A DNA stretch of 43,818 nucleotides from Mediterranea sp. (in: CFB group bacteria). Its GTDB lineage: Bacteria; Bacteroidota; Bacteroidia; Bacteroidales; Bacteroidaceae. A program made the position numbers and the translations under genes. The DNA is taken from positions 1 to 43,818 of the forward strand of contig JAITSN010000098.1 of NCBI GenBank assembly GCA_031287715.1, read 5' to 3'. This document shows positions 1 through 8,208 of the stretch, one piece after another (positions within the stretch are counted from its first letter, which is position 1; each line of letters starts with the position of its first letter). The notes under the pieces were generated by a model, which worked only from the letters and a program-made list of their open reading frames with translations, was not told where the DNA came from and searched no databases.

Positions 1-113
1 TGCCGTCTAAATATTAAGTCTTTGTGCACTTCTCAGTATAATATTTCTTATGCTATTTTATCCTTTGTCTATCCCATGTTCCTCATGCCGGTAAACGGGA
101 TATGAGATTATGT

Positions 114-968
114 TCAGGCGTCCGGGTCGGTAAAGCCGCCGCCGCCGCTTGGCGGATTTGCCGGCTGGGTATCGGGTTCGCTTCCTCCGGGTTCATTTCC
201 TCCAGGTTCGCCATCTTCGTCTTCATTCGGATTGCTGCCGGAATTGCTGCCGCCGGAGGTGAGGTGCTGAAAACTTTCGAGCGCTCCGTTGATGTCGGAA
301 ATGGCATGTTCAAATGTGGTGACTAACGCTCCGGTGGCCTCCGTATAGTGTGCGGGGATGGAGGTATAAAGCAGGTAGCGGAGTTGCTTTTCGAGTTTAT
401 CGCGAACGTCGGAGGCATTGCCGAGTTCTCTTCGAGATACTTTTTCTTCACCGCGCGCATAGAGTATTTCACCGGCTTCGTTGGATAATTCGGCGATTTC
501 TTCTACGATATTTTTCAGTCCGAGTTGCGTCAGCAGTGGCAGGTTTGCGGCGATGCGCAGGGCGTCGGCCATCTCCATTGCGTTGGCGGCCAGAGCGGAT
601 TGCGTATCGTGCGTTGCATTTTTCAAATAGGGATGCGCCACGTTGTTTATGATTTTTGCGTTACTGAGCCGTTCCCCCTCTGAATCGCCCAACAGCTCTT
701 TGATCATGGTTTTGAGCACGACCATTTTCCGGCGGATCTTTGCGATGGTGCCTACTAACTTTTCTGTTTGCAGCATCGCCGGATTGCGCCGGAAGATCTC
801 TACTAATTTATCAAAATAGATTTTTGCCTTATTGTAGGCCACAGTGATACCGAGGGCTTGCGCCAAAGCAATCGGCAACGCATGTTCAAAGAGGATGTGC
901 GACATTTCGAAAAATTCCGAAAGCCTCAATGGATGAAATCTAAAGGGTTGAACCGTGTTTTTAGCCAT
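114..968 (-). CDS. Helical protein of unknown function, paralogue A (DUF6261-like)
   Basis: The 284-residue product has no signal peptide or membrane segment and looks almost entirely helical. It is clearly related to the genes at 18447 and 37493. Shared blocks include RNPA (about residue 61), IAKIRRKM, HPYLKN, LTQLGL, ARGEE and a final HLT. Relationship to Bacteroidales proteins called DUF6261 is from memory and unverified. The C-terminal 45 or so residues after HLT are Gly/Pro/Asp/Glu-rich low complexity, absent from the two paralogues, so the core ends near residue 238. The start at 968 matches the paralogue starts (start followed by F/L-rich segment and SEFFEM). The gene stands alone with about 400 bp of non-coding DNA upstream. 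A near-consensus -7 box (TTACTTTG on the minus strand) sits about 50 bp upstream. No function can be assigned; multi-copy occurrence next to repeats is its main feature. Confidence 0.8.
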   Translation of the reverse strand: MAKNTVQPFRFHPLRLSEFFEMSHILFEHALPIALAQALGITVAYNKAKIYFDKLVEIFRRNPAMLQTEKLVGTIAKIRRKMVVLKTMIKELLGDSEGERLSNAKIINNVAHPYLKNATHDTQSALAANAMEMADALRIAANLPLLTQLGLKNIVEEIAELSNEAGEILYARGEEKVSRRELGNASDVRDKLEKQLRYLLYTSIPAHYTEATGALVTTFEHAISDINGALESFQHLTSGGSNSGSNPNEDEDGEPGGNEPGGSEPDTQPANPPSGGGGFTDPDA

Positions 969-1151
969 AATAAAAAAGTTTTTAGTCTTTGAACATTTGA
1001 ATAGTCCTATTGCTGCAACAAAGTAAAACTTCTTTTTAAAAAAAACAAGCGATTGGCATCTTTTTTTTTCTTTTATATGAAAAAATAAGCGCCAGACTTA
1101 ATTTACTTTCATCCGACTATATTTTTGCACTCTCTACGCTGCGAAATAGGC

Positions 1152-1195
1152 TTCGACAGCCGTCGAAATTAAACGTCATTTCGACGGCCGTCGAA
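1152..1195. promoter_or_regulatory. Pair of 16-bp palindromes, possible operator
   Basis: TTCGACGGCCGTCGAA at 1180-1195 is a perfect 16-bp palindrome, and 1152-1167 is the same sequence with one changed base (TTCGACAGCCGTCGAA). Their starts are 28 bp apart, a little under three helical turns. They lie in the 404-bp gene-free space between the divergent genes at 968 and 1373. A binding site for a dimeric regulator is one reading; a palindromic repeat element is another. Confidence 0.4.
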
Positions 1196-1262
1196 ACCTC
1201 ACTCAAGCCCTGAGTGGCATTTATGCATTCATCTAAGTCCCATTTAGAATGTATCTCCTTCT

Positions 1263-1281
1263 CCCTCTCCTTTGGAGAGGG
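1263..1281. repeat. REP-like palindromic element
   Basis: The arms CCCTCTCC (1263-1270) and GGAGAGGG (1274-1281) form an 8-bp hairpin with a TTT loop. The following GCCAGGGTGAGG makes the whole resemble the dispersed palindromic elements of the CTCCTTTGGAGAGGG type found in many bacterial genomes. No T-tract follows, so it is not a typical terminator. The copy number in this genome cannot be judged from the window. Confidence 0.5.
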
Positions 1282-1305
1282 CCAGGGTGAGGCTGTGAGT
1301 AGCTT

Positions 1306-1338
1306 TTTGTGTTGGATTCTATTTTTTCTGTAAGTTTG
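1306..1338 (+). promoter_or_regulatory. Putative promoter of the epimerase-PAP2 pair
   Basis: TTTG at 1306-1309 and TAAGTTTG at 1331-1338 match the Bacteroidota -33/-7 elements with a 21-bp spacer (19 is usual). The start codon at 1373 follows a GGAGG sequence at a suitable distance. Confidence 0.45.
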
Positions 1339-1372
1339 CAGGGAATATTTTAAAAATGGAGGACTGAAATAC

Positions 1373-2383
1373 ATGGCAGCAAGTATATTGATTACCGGAG
1401 CGAGCGGCTTTATCGGCAGCTTTGTCGTTCAGGAAGCGTTGAGGCGCGGTTATGACGTGTGGGCCGGAGTGAGGCGCGGAAGCAACAGAAAGTATCTGCG
1501 CCGTGGGGGGATCCGTTTTTTGGAGCTTGATCTTACCTGCGCGGAGGACTTGCGCGCCCGGCTTTCGGAGCACCGGCAGACGTACGGCGCGTTCGACTAC
1601 ATCGTTCATTGCGCCGGAGTGACCAAGGCCAGGAGCCGGAAGGAGTTTGATCGGGTGAACCACGTGCAGGCCTGCGGCTTTGTCGACGCGCTGGTGGAGC
1701 TGAATATGATTCCCAGGCAGTTTGTATTTCTGAGTTCGCTTAGCGTGTTCGGGCCGGTACACGAAAAGGATCATGCGGCGATCGGGAACGACGACACGCC
1801 CGCTCCCAACACGTGCTACGGTATGAGTAAACTGAGGGCTGAGCGATATATGGAGGGGATCCTGGAGTTTCCTTACGTGATCTACCGCCCCACAGGAGTT
1901 TACGGCCCGCGGGACAGGGATTATTTTTTGCTGGCCCGCGCGGTCAAGAGCCATTTGGATGTTTCCGTGGGGTTCAAGCAGCAGGAATTGACATTTATCT
2001 ATGTAAAGGATGTGGTGAAGGCGATCTTTCTGGGGATTGACAAGAAGGTGACGCGGCGCTCCTACTTCCTTTCGGACGGCAATACGTACCGGAGCCGGCA
2101 GTTCGCCGAATTGGTGCGCAAGGAGCTGGGCAATCCGTTTGTGCTTCATGTGACGTGCCCGTTGCCTGTCTTCAAAACCATATCGCTGGTGGCCGGGTTT
2201 GTGTCGGGCTGCATAGGAAGGGCAAGCACCCTCAACGGCGACAAGTACAGGATCGTGAAACAAAGAAATTGGCGTTGCGACATTTCCTCTGCTGCGGAAG
2301 AGTTGGGCTTCACGCCTGCCTACGGCTTGGAGAGGGGAGTGAAGGAGACTGTCGCCTGGTATAAAAACGAAGGATGGCTTTAG
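1373..2383 (+). CDS. NAD(P)-dependent epimerase/dehydratase (extended SDR)
   Basis: This 336-residue cytosolic oxidoreductase has an N-terminal Rossmann fold with GASGFIG at residues 9-15. The catalytic serine region (FLSSLSVFG) comes before YGMSK, giving Tyr149 and Lys153. Length and layout fit extended short-chain dehydrogenases acting on nucleotide sugars or lipid-linked ketones. It overlaps the following PAP2-type membrane gene by 10 bp, so the two are probably translationally coupled. In Bacteroidota, members of this superfamily act in several pathways, including reduction of ketone intermediates in ceramide synthesis (CerR-type). Pairing with a PAP2 enzyme makes a lipid role attractive, but the substrate is inference. 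A GGAGG ribosome site supports the ATG at 1373. Confidence 0.85.
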   Translation: MAASILITGASGFIGSFVVQEALRRGYDVWAGVRRGSNRKYLRRGGIRFLELDLTCAEDLRARLSEHRQTYGAFDYIVHCAGVTKARSRKEFDRVNHVQACGFVDALVELNMIPRQFVFLSSLSVFGPVHEKDHAAIGNDDTPAPNTCYGMSKLRAERYMEGILEFPYVIYRPTGVYGPRDRDYFLLARAVKSHLDVSVGFKQQELTFIYVKDVVKAIFLGIDKKVTRRSYFLSDGNTYRSRQFAELVRKELGNPFVLHVTCPLPVFKTISLVAGFVSGCIGRASTLNGDKYRIVKQRNWRCDISSAAEELGFTPAYGLERGVKETVAWYKNEGWL

Positions 2384-3339
2384 ATCTATTCAAGAAGACG
2401 GAGACTCGCAAGGGGCTGTTTGCCGTCGAGAAGGTGTCGCTGATCTATAATCTGCTGACCGCCGTGTTGATTCTTTTTCTTTTCCGGCGGATGGATCATC
2501 CGGCGGGGATGCTCCTCGAACGGGTGGTTATCGCCGTGGTGACGCTTTTACTGATGCGCCTTTACCGGCTGCGGCCGTGCAAGATGACGGCCTTCGTGCG
2601 CATGGCCGTTCAGATGGGCCTGCTGGCGTATTGGTATCCGGATACGTTTGAGTTCAACCGTGTGCTGCCGAACCTGGATCATGTTTTCGCCTCGTCGGAG
2701 CAGTGGCTGTTCGGTTGCCAGCCGGCCCTGCTTTTTTCGCACGTTCTGCCGCAGATGTGGGTGAGCGAGCCGCTGAATATGGGATATTTTTTTTATTACC
2801 CGCTGATCTTCGGGGTGGCGATGTTTTACTTCATCTTCCGGTACGAGCTGTTTGAGAAATTGTCTTTTGTGCTGGTGGCGTGTTTCTTCGTTTACTACCT
2901 TATATATATATGTATACCTTGCGCCGGTCCGCAGTTTTATTTTCCCGTTATCGGGCAGGCGAATGTGGATGCGGGTGTGTTTCCGTCCATCGGGGATTAT
3001 TTCGACAAGAATCCCCAGGTGCTGCTGGCTCCGGAATATGATCGCGGGTTTTTCTACAACCTGGTCAAAGGTTCGCAGCAGGTCGGCGAGCGGCCCACGG
3101 CGGCGTTCCCGAGTTCGCATGTGGGGATCTCCACCATCCTGATGGTGATGGCGTGGCGCGGAAGCCGGCGGCTGTTTGCGGCACTCTTTCCTTTCTATCT
3201 TCTGCTTTGCGGCGCCACGGTTTATATTCAGGCACATTACCTGATCGATTCTATTGCGGGTTTCCTCTCGGCCTTCGCACTGTACATCCTGGTGACCAAG
3301 ATGTTCAAGCGGTGGTTTGCCGGGCCGCTGTTCAAATAG
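2374..3339 (+). CDS. PAP2-superfamily integral membrane phosphatase/phosphotransferase
   Basis: The 321-residue product has about six hydrophobic helices. The PAP2 signature is complete: K232 to RP (240-241), then PSSH (246-249) and H288-x3-D292 in the last part, which gives the two catalytic histidines. The PSSH form, with a further serine instead of glycine, and the long loop before it resemble AUR1/inositol-phosphorylceramide-synthase-like proteins more than soluble acid phosphatases. That points to transfer of a phospho-head-group onto a lipid at the membrane, or lipid phosphate removal. The start overlaps the end of the epimerase gene. In Bacteroidota such proteins take part in sphingolipid and inositol lipid synthesis; whether this one does is inference. 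Other candidates are undecaprenyl pyrophosphate or phosphatidate phosphatase. Confidence 0.8.
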   Translation: MALDLFKKTETRKGLFAVEKVSLIYNLLTAVLILFLFRRMDHPAGMLLERVVIAVVTLLLMRLYRLRPCKMTAFVRMAVQMGLLAYWYPDTFEFNRVLPNLDHVFASSEQWLFGCQPALLFSHVLPQMWVSEPLNMGYFFYYPLIFGVAMFYFIFRYELFEKLSFVLVACFFVYYLIYICIPCAGPQFYFPVIGQANVDAGVFPSIGDYFDKNPQVLLAPEYDRGFFYNLVKGSQQVGERPTAAFPSSHVGISTILMVMAWRGSRRLFAALFPFYLLLCGATVYIQAHYLIDSIAGFLSAFALYILVTKMFKRWFAGPLFK

Positions 3340-3364
3340 CTTGTTGCCGGGCAATGCTTCGAGG

Positions 3365-4156
3365 CTATGTTTCTTTGCGGTATGTTGTGGTGTAGAAACA
3401 CGATGTTGTGAAGAAATTCCTCATGTACTTCATGCCGGCAATGAACGGATATAACCGGCGGGGTTTCAGATTGAATTTTTGTTTGTAATGGGGATTAATG
3501 AACCACAGACATCTGTTTGTTATAGAAAGATGCTGGTCTTGAAGCAGTTTTTCAAATTTCTCAATAGAGATCCCGCATCTTTTTATGTCCATCAATTCTT
3601 CAATGCAATTTTGTTTCTCGCCGGCGCACTTTAACAGTAAACGATAGGCCGGCCCGGGTAGGAGATGGATGAAAGGTAATTTGGAACATATGCTTTTGCA
3701 TATCTGCTGATGCCCTCCGAAAGGCATTTGCCACGCAGGGAAGGCCCAAAAGATAATTCCGTCAGGCGCTAAAAACTGCTTGATGCGGTTTATGAAAAGG
3801 TCTTTTTTGCCAATGTGTTCAATCACATCGTGCACCAAAATGATGTTGTATCTGTCTTCTTCACCTTTACACTCCATTTCAAAGAAATCTCCCTCGTAAA
3901 AGCAGGCCGGATAATGTTGAAGCTTGAAAAAGTTTTCCGCTTGTTTTATTCGAGTCCCCGAACGGTCGATTCCCGATACCCGGCATCCTTTTTCTGCGAA
4001 CGGAAGCAAATTTCCGCCTTCGCCACACCCGATCTCCAACACGCTAAGCCCTCTTTTTATGGGAAGGTCTTTATTGATGAAAGCCGCATAGAACTCTTCC
4101 GAAGTTTTAGCCTGTTCAATGAAATATTGCTGTCGGTCAAAATGTCTTTTCTGCAT
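3365..4156 (-). CDS. Class I SAM-dependent methyltransferase
   Basis: The 263-residue protein has the SAM-binding motif VLEIGCGEGG at residues 39-48, an acidic residue after the second strand (GIDRSG), and HDVIEHI in the position of motif IV/post-II of Methyltransf_11/23-type enzymes. The C-terminal third is Lys/Arg/Phe-rich and not recognisable. There is no signal peptide. The gene converges on the PAP2 gene with a 25-bp gap and belongs to a more AT-rich stretch (3365-5814) that differs in composition from its neighbours, hinting at separate acquisition. The substrate is unknown; small lipid or sugar acceptors, as in surface polysaccharide loci, are possible. Confidence 0.8.
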   Translation of the reverse strand: MQKRHFDRQQYFIEQAKTSEEFYAAFINKDLPIKRGLSVLEIGCGEGGNLLPFAEKGCRVSGIDRSGTRIKQAENFFKLQHYPACFYEGDFFEMECKGEEDRYNIILVHDVIEHIGKKDLFINRIKQFLAPDGIIFWAFPAWQMPFGGHQQICKSICSKLPFIHLLPGPAYRLLLKCAGEKQNCIEELMDIKRCGISIEKFEKLLQDQHLSITNRCLWFINPHYKQKFNLKPRRLYPFIAGMKYMRNFFTTSCFYTTTYRKET

Positions 4157-4238
4157 AATAAACTACTCATTCTTTAATGTATCCGGTTTGGCTTGTGGAC
4201 TGTACGGCCTCAATCGGCACCGGTATTTTTGTTGTGTA

Positions 4239-4268
4239 CAAATATAATTTCTTTTTGAGTATCAGAAA
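4239..4268 (-). promoter_or_regulatory. Putative promoter of the methyltransferase gene
   Basis: On the minus strand TTTC (4268-4265) is followed after 18 bp by TATATTTG (4246-4239), a perfect -7 element with a near-consensus -33. The start codon at 4156 is about 80 bp downstream. Confidence 0.5.
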
Positions 4269-4299
4269 TAAGGCATACACAAAGAATCGAAACTGTGAT

Positions 4300-4357
4300 A
4301 AAAAAGAGGGTGCGCCAAGCTAATTTTGGACACACCCTCCTGCGCATGATCGCGCCC
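4300..4357 (-). terminator. Intrinsic terminator, copy 1 of a 58-bp exact repeat
   Basis: Read on the minus strand, GAGGGTG and CACCCTC pair over a loop holding an inner CCAA/TTGG stem, followed by a run of six Ts. It lies 4 bp past the stop codon of the small membrane protein gene. The whole 58 bp, including 18 bp outside the hairpin on the upstream side, recurs without change at 5815-5872. Confidence 0.8.
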
Positions 4358-4361
4358 CTTA

Positions 4362-4694
4362 TCATTTATGCCTGGTTTTTAAGTACCGCAGAAAACAAAA
4401 AGAGAGTAGAAGAAAGCCTACGCCGGCTTTCGCCCTTGTTGTGCCATCAGAAATAAAAATGAATGAGATGCCCACTCCGAGTAGCATGGCCACAAAGAGA
4501 TCTTTCAGGTTTTTAAGCAGGCTATTGCCTTTTAACTCGTGCAAAGCCTTCTTGTGGAATAACATATATCCGATTGACATACCGAAAAACAGAAAAGCCC
4601 TGCTTAAATACTCTATCTCTATAAAGAAAGAAGATGCCACCACCAAGAGAACGAATCCTCTTACTATATTTATATTTAAATCTTCTTTTTTCAT
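4362..4694 (-). CDS. Small multi-pass membrane protein, unknown
   Basis: The 110-residue product is very hydrophobic with about four predicted helices: residues near 11-25, 30-45, 65-82 and 90-104. These are separated by short charged segments, and the tail is positively charged (RYLKTRHK). No family is recognised. It starts 2 bp after the stop of the lipoprotein gene upstream, so the two are one transcript, ended by the hairpin at 4306-4339. Size, topology and position after a gene with a bacteriocin-like C-terminus would fit an immunity-type protein, but that is speculation. Base composition is AT-rich compared with flanking housekeeping genes. Confidence 0.65.
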   Translation of the reverse strand: MKKEDLNINIVRGFVLLVVASSFFIEIEYLSRAFLFFGMSIGYMLFHKKALHELKGNSLLKNLKDLFVAMLLGVGISFIFISDGTTRAKAGVGFLLLSFCFLRYLKTRHK

Positions 4695-4696
4695 AA

Positions 4697-5398
4697 TTAT
4701 CTACAGAAAGCCATTGTATATGCAGCTCCTACCGCTATACCGATAATAGCCGCACCCCATACTGCACTGACTCCGATAAAACCACCGAAAGCAGCCGCCA
4801 CTCCCGACATAGTCGCCATATCGGAGAAAAGTGCGCCAGCAATGCCGGAAGCTATGGCGCAAGAAAGTGTACCCACATTTGATCCTGCTTGAGTTGTGCC
4901 GCCTGTTGCTTCTTCGGCTATGCTTTCTAAAAGACTACTGTTTTGCTCTATCACATTAAAAATAAGAGCCACGGCATCCTTTTCCGCCTCATTGTTAAAT
5001 ACGGATAGAATTTCCTGCATATCCTGGTTATCTTTTTTCATAGAAAAGGCAATTTCTATTTTCTCAAGAAAGACGGAGTGCTCTTCTACTACTTTATCGG
5101 CAAATAAAAGAGGGTCACTTTCTACAACAGCGTTTCTTGTTGAAGAGAAAGGAAATATGCTTCTGTAAATAACCGCTATGTCAGTGCGGTCAATACCATT
5201 GATTGAAATACTCCGATTGATTTCGGAAAACAACAATTTCACATCCTCTTCTTTAAAAAAGCCATTTCCATATTCTTTATGTTCTTCACATAAAGCATTG
5301 TTCTGTTCTTCCAAAATAGTATCGTTACTATTGCAAGAACAAAATAATCCCGAATATCCTAATAATATGATTAGAGATAATAAAACTAAATTTTTCAT
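4697..5398 (-). CDS. Lipoprotein with hydrophobic glycine-zipper C-terminus, unknown
   Basis: The 233-residue product begins with a signal peptide and a Cys (GLFCSC, Cys20/Cys22) suited to lipidation. Residues 25-165 are charged and helical. After a Gly-Gly pair at 166-167 the last 66 residues change abruptly to a Gly/Ala-rich hydrophobic segment with several GxxxG-like steps and two cysteines near its ends. Such a tail would insert into membranes; class II bacteriocins and glycine-zipper proteins look alike here. The following 110-residue membrane protein is 2 bp away. Both genes are AT-rich and sit between two identical 58-bp repeats. I recognise no family. Alternatives are a structural outer-membrane lipoprotein or an envelope stress protein. 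Confidence 0.65.
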   Translation of the reverse strand: MKNLVLLSLIILLGYSGLFCSCNSNDTILEEQNNALCEEHKEYGNGFFKEEDVKLLFSEINRSISINGIDRTDIAVIYRSIFPFSSTRNAVVESDPLLFADKVVEEHSVFLEKIEIAFSMKKDNQDMQEILSVFNNEAEKDAVALIFNVIEQNSSLLESIAEEATGGTTQAGSNVGTLSCAIASGIAGALFSDMATMSGVAAAFGGFIGVSAVWGAAIIGIAVGAAYTMAFCR

Positions 5399-5814
5399 AC
5401 TATTAAAATTTTGTATTGCCAGCTTCCCATATGCAATTGTTGATATTTAAAAAAGTGTGGGAGCTTATTGCTTTATCTGGTAAACGAGCCTTTTTATTGT
5501 CCGAACATAATTTTATAGAATAGCAGTTCCATATTCTTTAAATATATAATTCTTTGGAGGGCATATACCAATACATGGATACTATTGTAATCATCCTTAT
5601 GTTCATAAATTTAAAAGATTTGTTCACCGAAGATCATATCAATAACACTTTTGTTTTCCCCAACGGTTTTTTGTTTTTATCCGTTAATACTCCACAAATA
5701 TAGATAAAGATAAGAATTGTTATGCTTTTCATCTGTTAAATCCAGCATGTGAGTTCATATCATTTGTCAGCGGAAGCTGTTCCGGTAGCATATAAACCCA
5801 TCGCACTTGTACCA
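5399..5814. other. AT-rich gene-free stretch
   Basis: No convincing gene or RNA was found in these 416 bp. On the minus strand TATATTTG (5702-5695) matches a -7 element about 300 bp upstream of the lipoprotein start, but no good -33 box accompanies it. A short AACGG/CCGTT hairpin lies around 5660-5685. Confidence 0.4.
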
Positions 5815-5872
5815 AAAAAAGAGGGTGCGCCAAGCTAATTTTGGACACACCCTCCTGCGCATGATCGCGCCC
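5815..5872 (-). terminator. Intrinsic terminator of pnp, copy 2 of the 58-bp exact repeat
   Basis: The same 58 bp as at 4300-4357. On the minus strand the GAGGGTG/CACCCTC hairpin is followed by seven Ts (5820-5814). It lies 25 bp past the pnp stop codon and would end that transcript. Confidence 0.8.
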
Positions 5873-5897
5873 TACTTGAAGGTTTATACGGATAAGA

Positions 5898-8024
5898 TCA
5901 ATGTTTTTCGGGCCGGGGCAGCAATGCTCTTTTTGAGAGCTTGAATTTGCCGGTCTTGGGGTCGATGTCGAGCAGCTTGACTTCGATTTCGTCTCCTTCT
6001 TTGATTCCGGCTTCTTCGACGCTTTCCAATCGCTTCCAGTCAATTTCGGAGATGTGCAGCAGGCCGTCTTTTCCCGGAAGGAATTCGACAAATGCTCCGT
6101 AGGGCATCACCGAGCGGACTTTTCCTTTATATATCTCGCCGATTTCCGGTATGGCAACGATGCCTTTGATGAGCCGGGTGGCGTGTTCGATGCTTTGTTT
6201 GTTTGTTCCGGAGACTTCGATGCGGCCGGTGCCGTTGATCTCTTCGATGGTGATCACGGTTCCTGTTTCTTCCTGCATTCCCTGGATGATCTTTCCACCC
6301 GGGCCAATTACTGCGCCGATAAATTCTTTGGGGATGATCATGGTTTCGATGCGCGGCGCGTGTTCTTTCAGTTCGGCTCGCGGCTCGGGCATGGTGTCGG
6401 TGATCTTGCTTAGGATGTGCATCCGTCCGTCTTTTGCCTGGTTCAGGGCGCGTTGGAGGACTTCAAACGACAGCCCGTCTACCTTGATGTCCATTTGGGT
6501 GGCGGTGATGCCGTCTTTTGTTCCGGTCACTTTGAAGTCCATGTCTCCCAGGTGGTCTTCGTCTCCCAGGATATCCGACAGGATGGCGTATTTGTCTTCT
6601 CCTGCGTTTTTGATCAGTCCCATGGCGATGCCTGAGACCGGTTTTTTGATCTGCACGCCGGCGTCCATCAGCGCAAGTGTTCCTGCACATACGGTGGCCA
6701 TGGATGATGAGCCGTTCGATTCAAGGATGTCCGACACGATGCGTATCACGTAGGGGAAGTCTGCGGGGATCATTCCTTTGAGTGCTCTGTGGGCCAGGTT
6801 TCCATGGCCGATCTCGCGGCGGCCTACGCCGCGTTGCGGTTTTGCTTCGCCGGTGGAGAAGGGCGGGAAGTTATAGTGTAGCAGGAAGCGTTCTTTTCCG
6901 TGCACCAGTACGTCGTCGATGATCTTTTCGTCCAGCTTGGTGCCAAGCGTCACCGAGGTGAGCGACTGTGTTTCGCCGCGCGTAAAGACGGCTGCGCCGT
7001 GCGGCCCGGGCAGGTAATTTACTTCGGCCCAGATGGGGCGGATCTCCGTCGTCCGGCGGCCGTCCAGACGTTTGCCTTCGTCTAAGATGCAGCGGCGCAT
7101 GGCTTCTTTTTCCACATCGTGGTAGTAGCGGTCGATCAATGCGCCTTTTTCTTCCAGCTCTTCTTCGGTGAACCGGGCTTTAAATTCATCACGGATGGCA
7201 GTGAATGATTCGTGGCGCTCGTGCTTGTTGGTGTTTCCGGAAGCGACGATTGCGTAAGCTTTGTCGTAACAGGCTTCGCGTACTTGTTGGCGAAGGTCGT
7301 CGTCGTTTACTTCATGGTTGTATTCACGCTTAACGGTTTTGCCGACTAATTCGGTCAGTTCCATCTGCGCCTTGCAGTGTACTTTGATCGCTTCGTGGGC
7401 CACCTTCATGGCTTCGAGCAGTTCGGCTTCGGAAACTTCTTTCATCTCGCCTTCCACCATCATAATATTATCGTAGGTGGCGGCTACCATAATGTCCATA
7501 TCCGCTTCTTCCAATTGCTGGAATGTCGGATTGATGATGAACCCGCCGTCAACGCGTGCCACACGGACTTCCGATATTGGTCCGTTGAAAGGGATGTCCG
7601 AGACGGCCAGTGCTGCCGATGCGGCCAGCCCTGCCAACGCGTCGGGCATGTCCTTGCCGTCTGCCGAATAAAGGATGATGTTCACAAAAACTTCGGCATG
7701 GTAATTATCTGGGAAAAGGGGGCGAAGAGCGCGGTCAACAAGGCGGCAGGTGAGTACCTCGTAGTCGGAAGCTCTTCCTTCTCTTTTGGTAAAACCTCCC
7801 GGAAAGCGTCCGAAAGAAGTATATTTTTCTTTGTACTCCACTTGAAGTGGCATAAAATCTACTCCGGGATTTGCGTCTTTTGCGGCGCAGACAGTGGCCA
7901 GCATCATCGTGTCTCCCATTCGGAGCATCACGGAGCCATCCGCCTGTTTAGCCAGCTTCCCGGTTTCGAGCGTGATGGTTCTTCCATCTCCCAGCTCGAT
8001 CGTCTTGACAATAGGATTGATCAT
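5898..8024 (-). CDS. pnp: Polyribonucleotide nucleotidyltransferase (PNPase)
   Basis: This 708-residue protein is a 3'-to-5' phosphorolytic exoribonuclease of RNA turnover, active as a trimer in the cytosol. Two RNase PH domains are visible (first about 10-230, second about 315-540, including [20 protein letters not shown]). A helical linker lies between them. A KH domain with GPGGKIIQ and a C-terminal S1 domain ([25 protein letters not shown]) follow. Length is normal for the family. I place the start at 8024 ([12 protein letters not shown]); upstream in-frame ATGs at 8030 and 8054 would only add a short unconserved tail. The gene is monocistronic and ends in the repeated terminator. Confidence 0.97.
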   Translation of the reverse strand: MINPIVKTIELGDGRTITLETGKLAKQADGSVMLRMGDTMMLATVCAAKDANPGVDFMPLQVEYKEKYTSFGRFPGGFTKREGRASDYEVLTCRLVDRALRPLFPDNYHAEVFVNIILYSADGKDMPDALAGLAASAALAVSDIPFNGPISEVRVARVDGGFIINPTFQQLEEADMDIMVAATYDNIMMVEGEMKEVSEAELLEAMKVAHEAIKVHCKAQMELTELVGKTVKREYNHEVNDDDLRQQVREACYDKAYAIVASGNTNKHERHESFTAIRDEFKARFTEEELEEKGALIDRYYHDVEKEAMRRCILDEGKRLDGRRTTEIRPIWAEVNYLPGPHGAAVFTRGETQSLTSVTLGTKLDEKIIDDVLVHGKERFLLHYNFPPFSTGEAKPQRGVGRREIGHGNLAHRALKGMIPADFPYVIRIVSDILESNGSSSMATVCAGTLALMDAGVQIKKPVSGIAMGLIKNAGEDKYAILSDILGDEDHLGDMDFKVTGTKDGITATQMDIKVDGLSFEVLQRALNQAKDGRMHILSKITDTMPEPRAELKEHAPRIETMIIPKEFIGAVIGPGGKIIQGMQEETGTVITIEEINGTGRIEVSGTNKQSIEHATRLIKGIVAIPEIGEIYKGKVRSVMPYGAFVEFLPGKDGLLHISEIDWKRLESVEEAGIKEGDEIEVKLLDIDPKTGKFKLSKRALLPRPEKH

Positions 8025-8051
8025 AAACATTATTTTAATTAAGAATTCGCA

Positions 8052-8059
8052 CAAAGGTA
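8052..8059 (-). promoter_or_regulatory. Putative -7 element of pnp
   Basis: TACCTTTG on the minus strand lies 28 bp upstream of the chosen start. The best TTTG upstream (8077-8074) is only 14 bp away, so the -33 element is weak. Confidence 0.4.
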
Positions 8060-8176
8060 TGCAATTATCCTTCCAAATCGGTGAGAGTGAGATAAAAAGT
8101 TACTCTTCCTCCTTGTTTTTGTGTTCTTTTGTAGTGAAGAATACAGGAAAATGCTTCTACTAATCGCCAAAAGACT

Positions 8177-8184
8177 TATATTTG
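8177..8184 (+). promoter_or_regulatory. Putative -7 element of the DUF4369/thioredoxin-fold gene
   Basis: TATATTTG is a perfect Bacteroidota -7 box located 25 bp before the ATG at 8209; no clear -33 box was found. The short leader argues for the start at 8209 over 8182, because 8182 would lie inside the promoter. Confidence 0.45.
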
Positions 8185-8208
8185 TACGTTATAAAATCAA
8201 TACATCAT

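Noticed and set aside
1..113. Partial gene at the left edge
   Set aside because: AT-rich with stops in all frames and no recognisable protein; only a weak TATCCC/GGGATA pairing around 70-102.
1319..2263. 314-codon open frame antisense to the epimerase
   Set aside because: No recognisable motif, and the plus strand carries a clear SDR enzyme with promoter and ribosome site.
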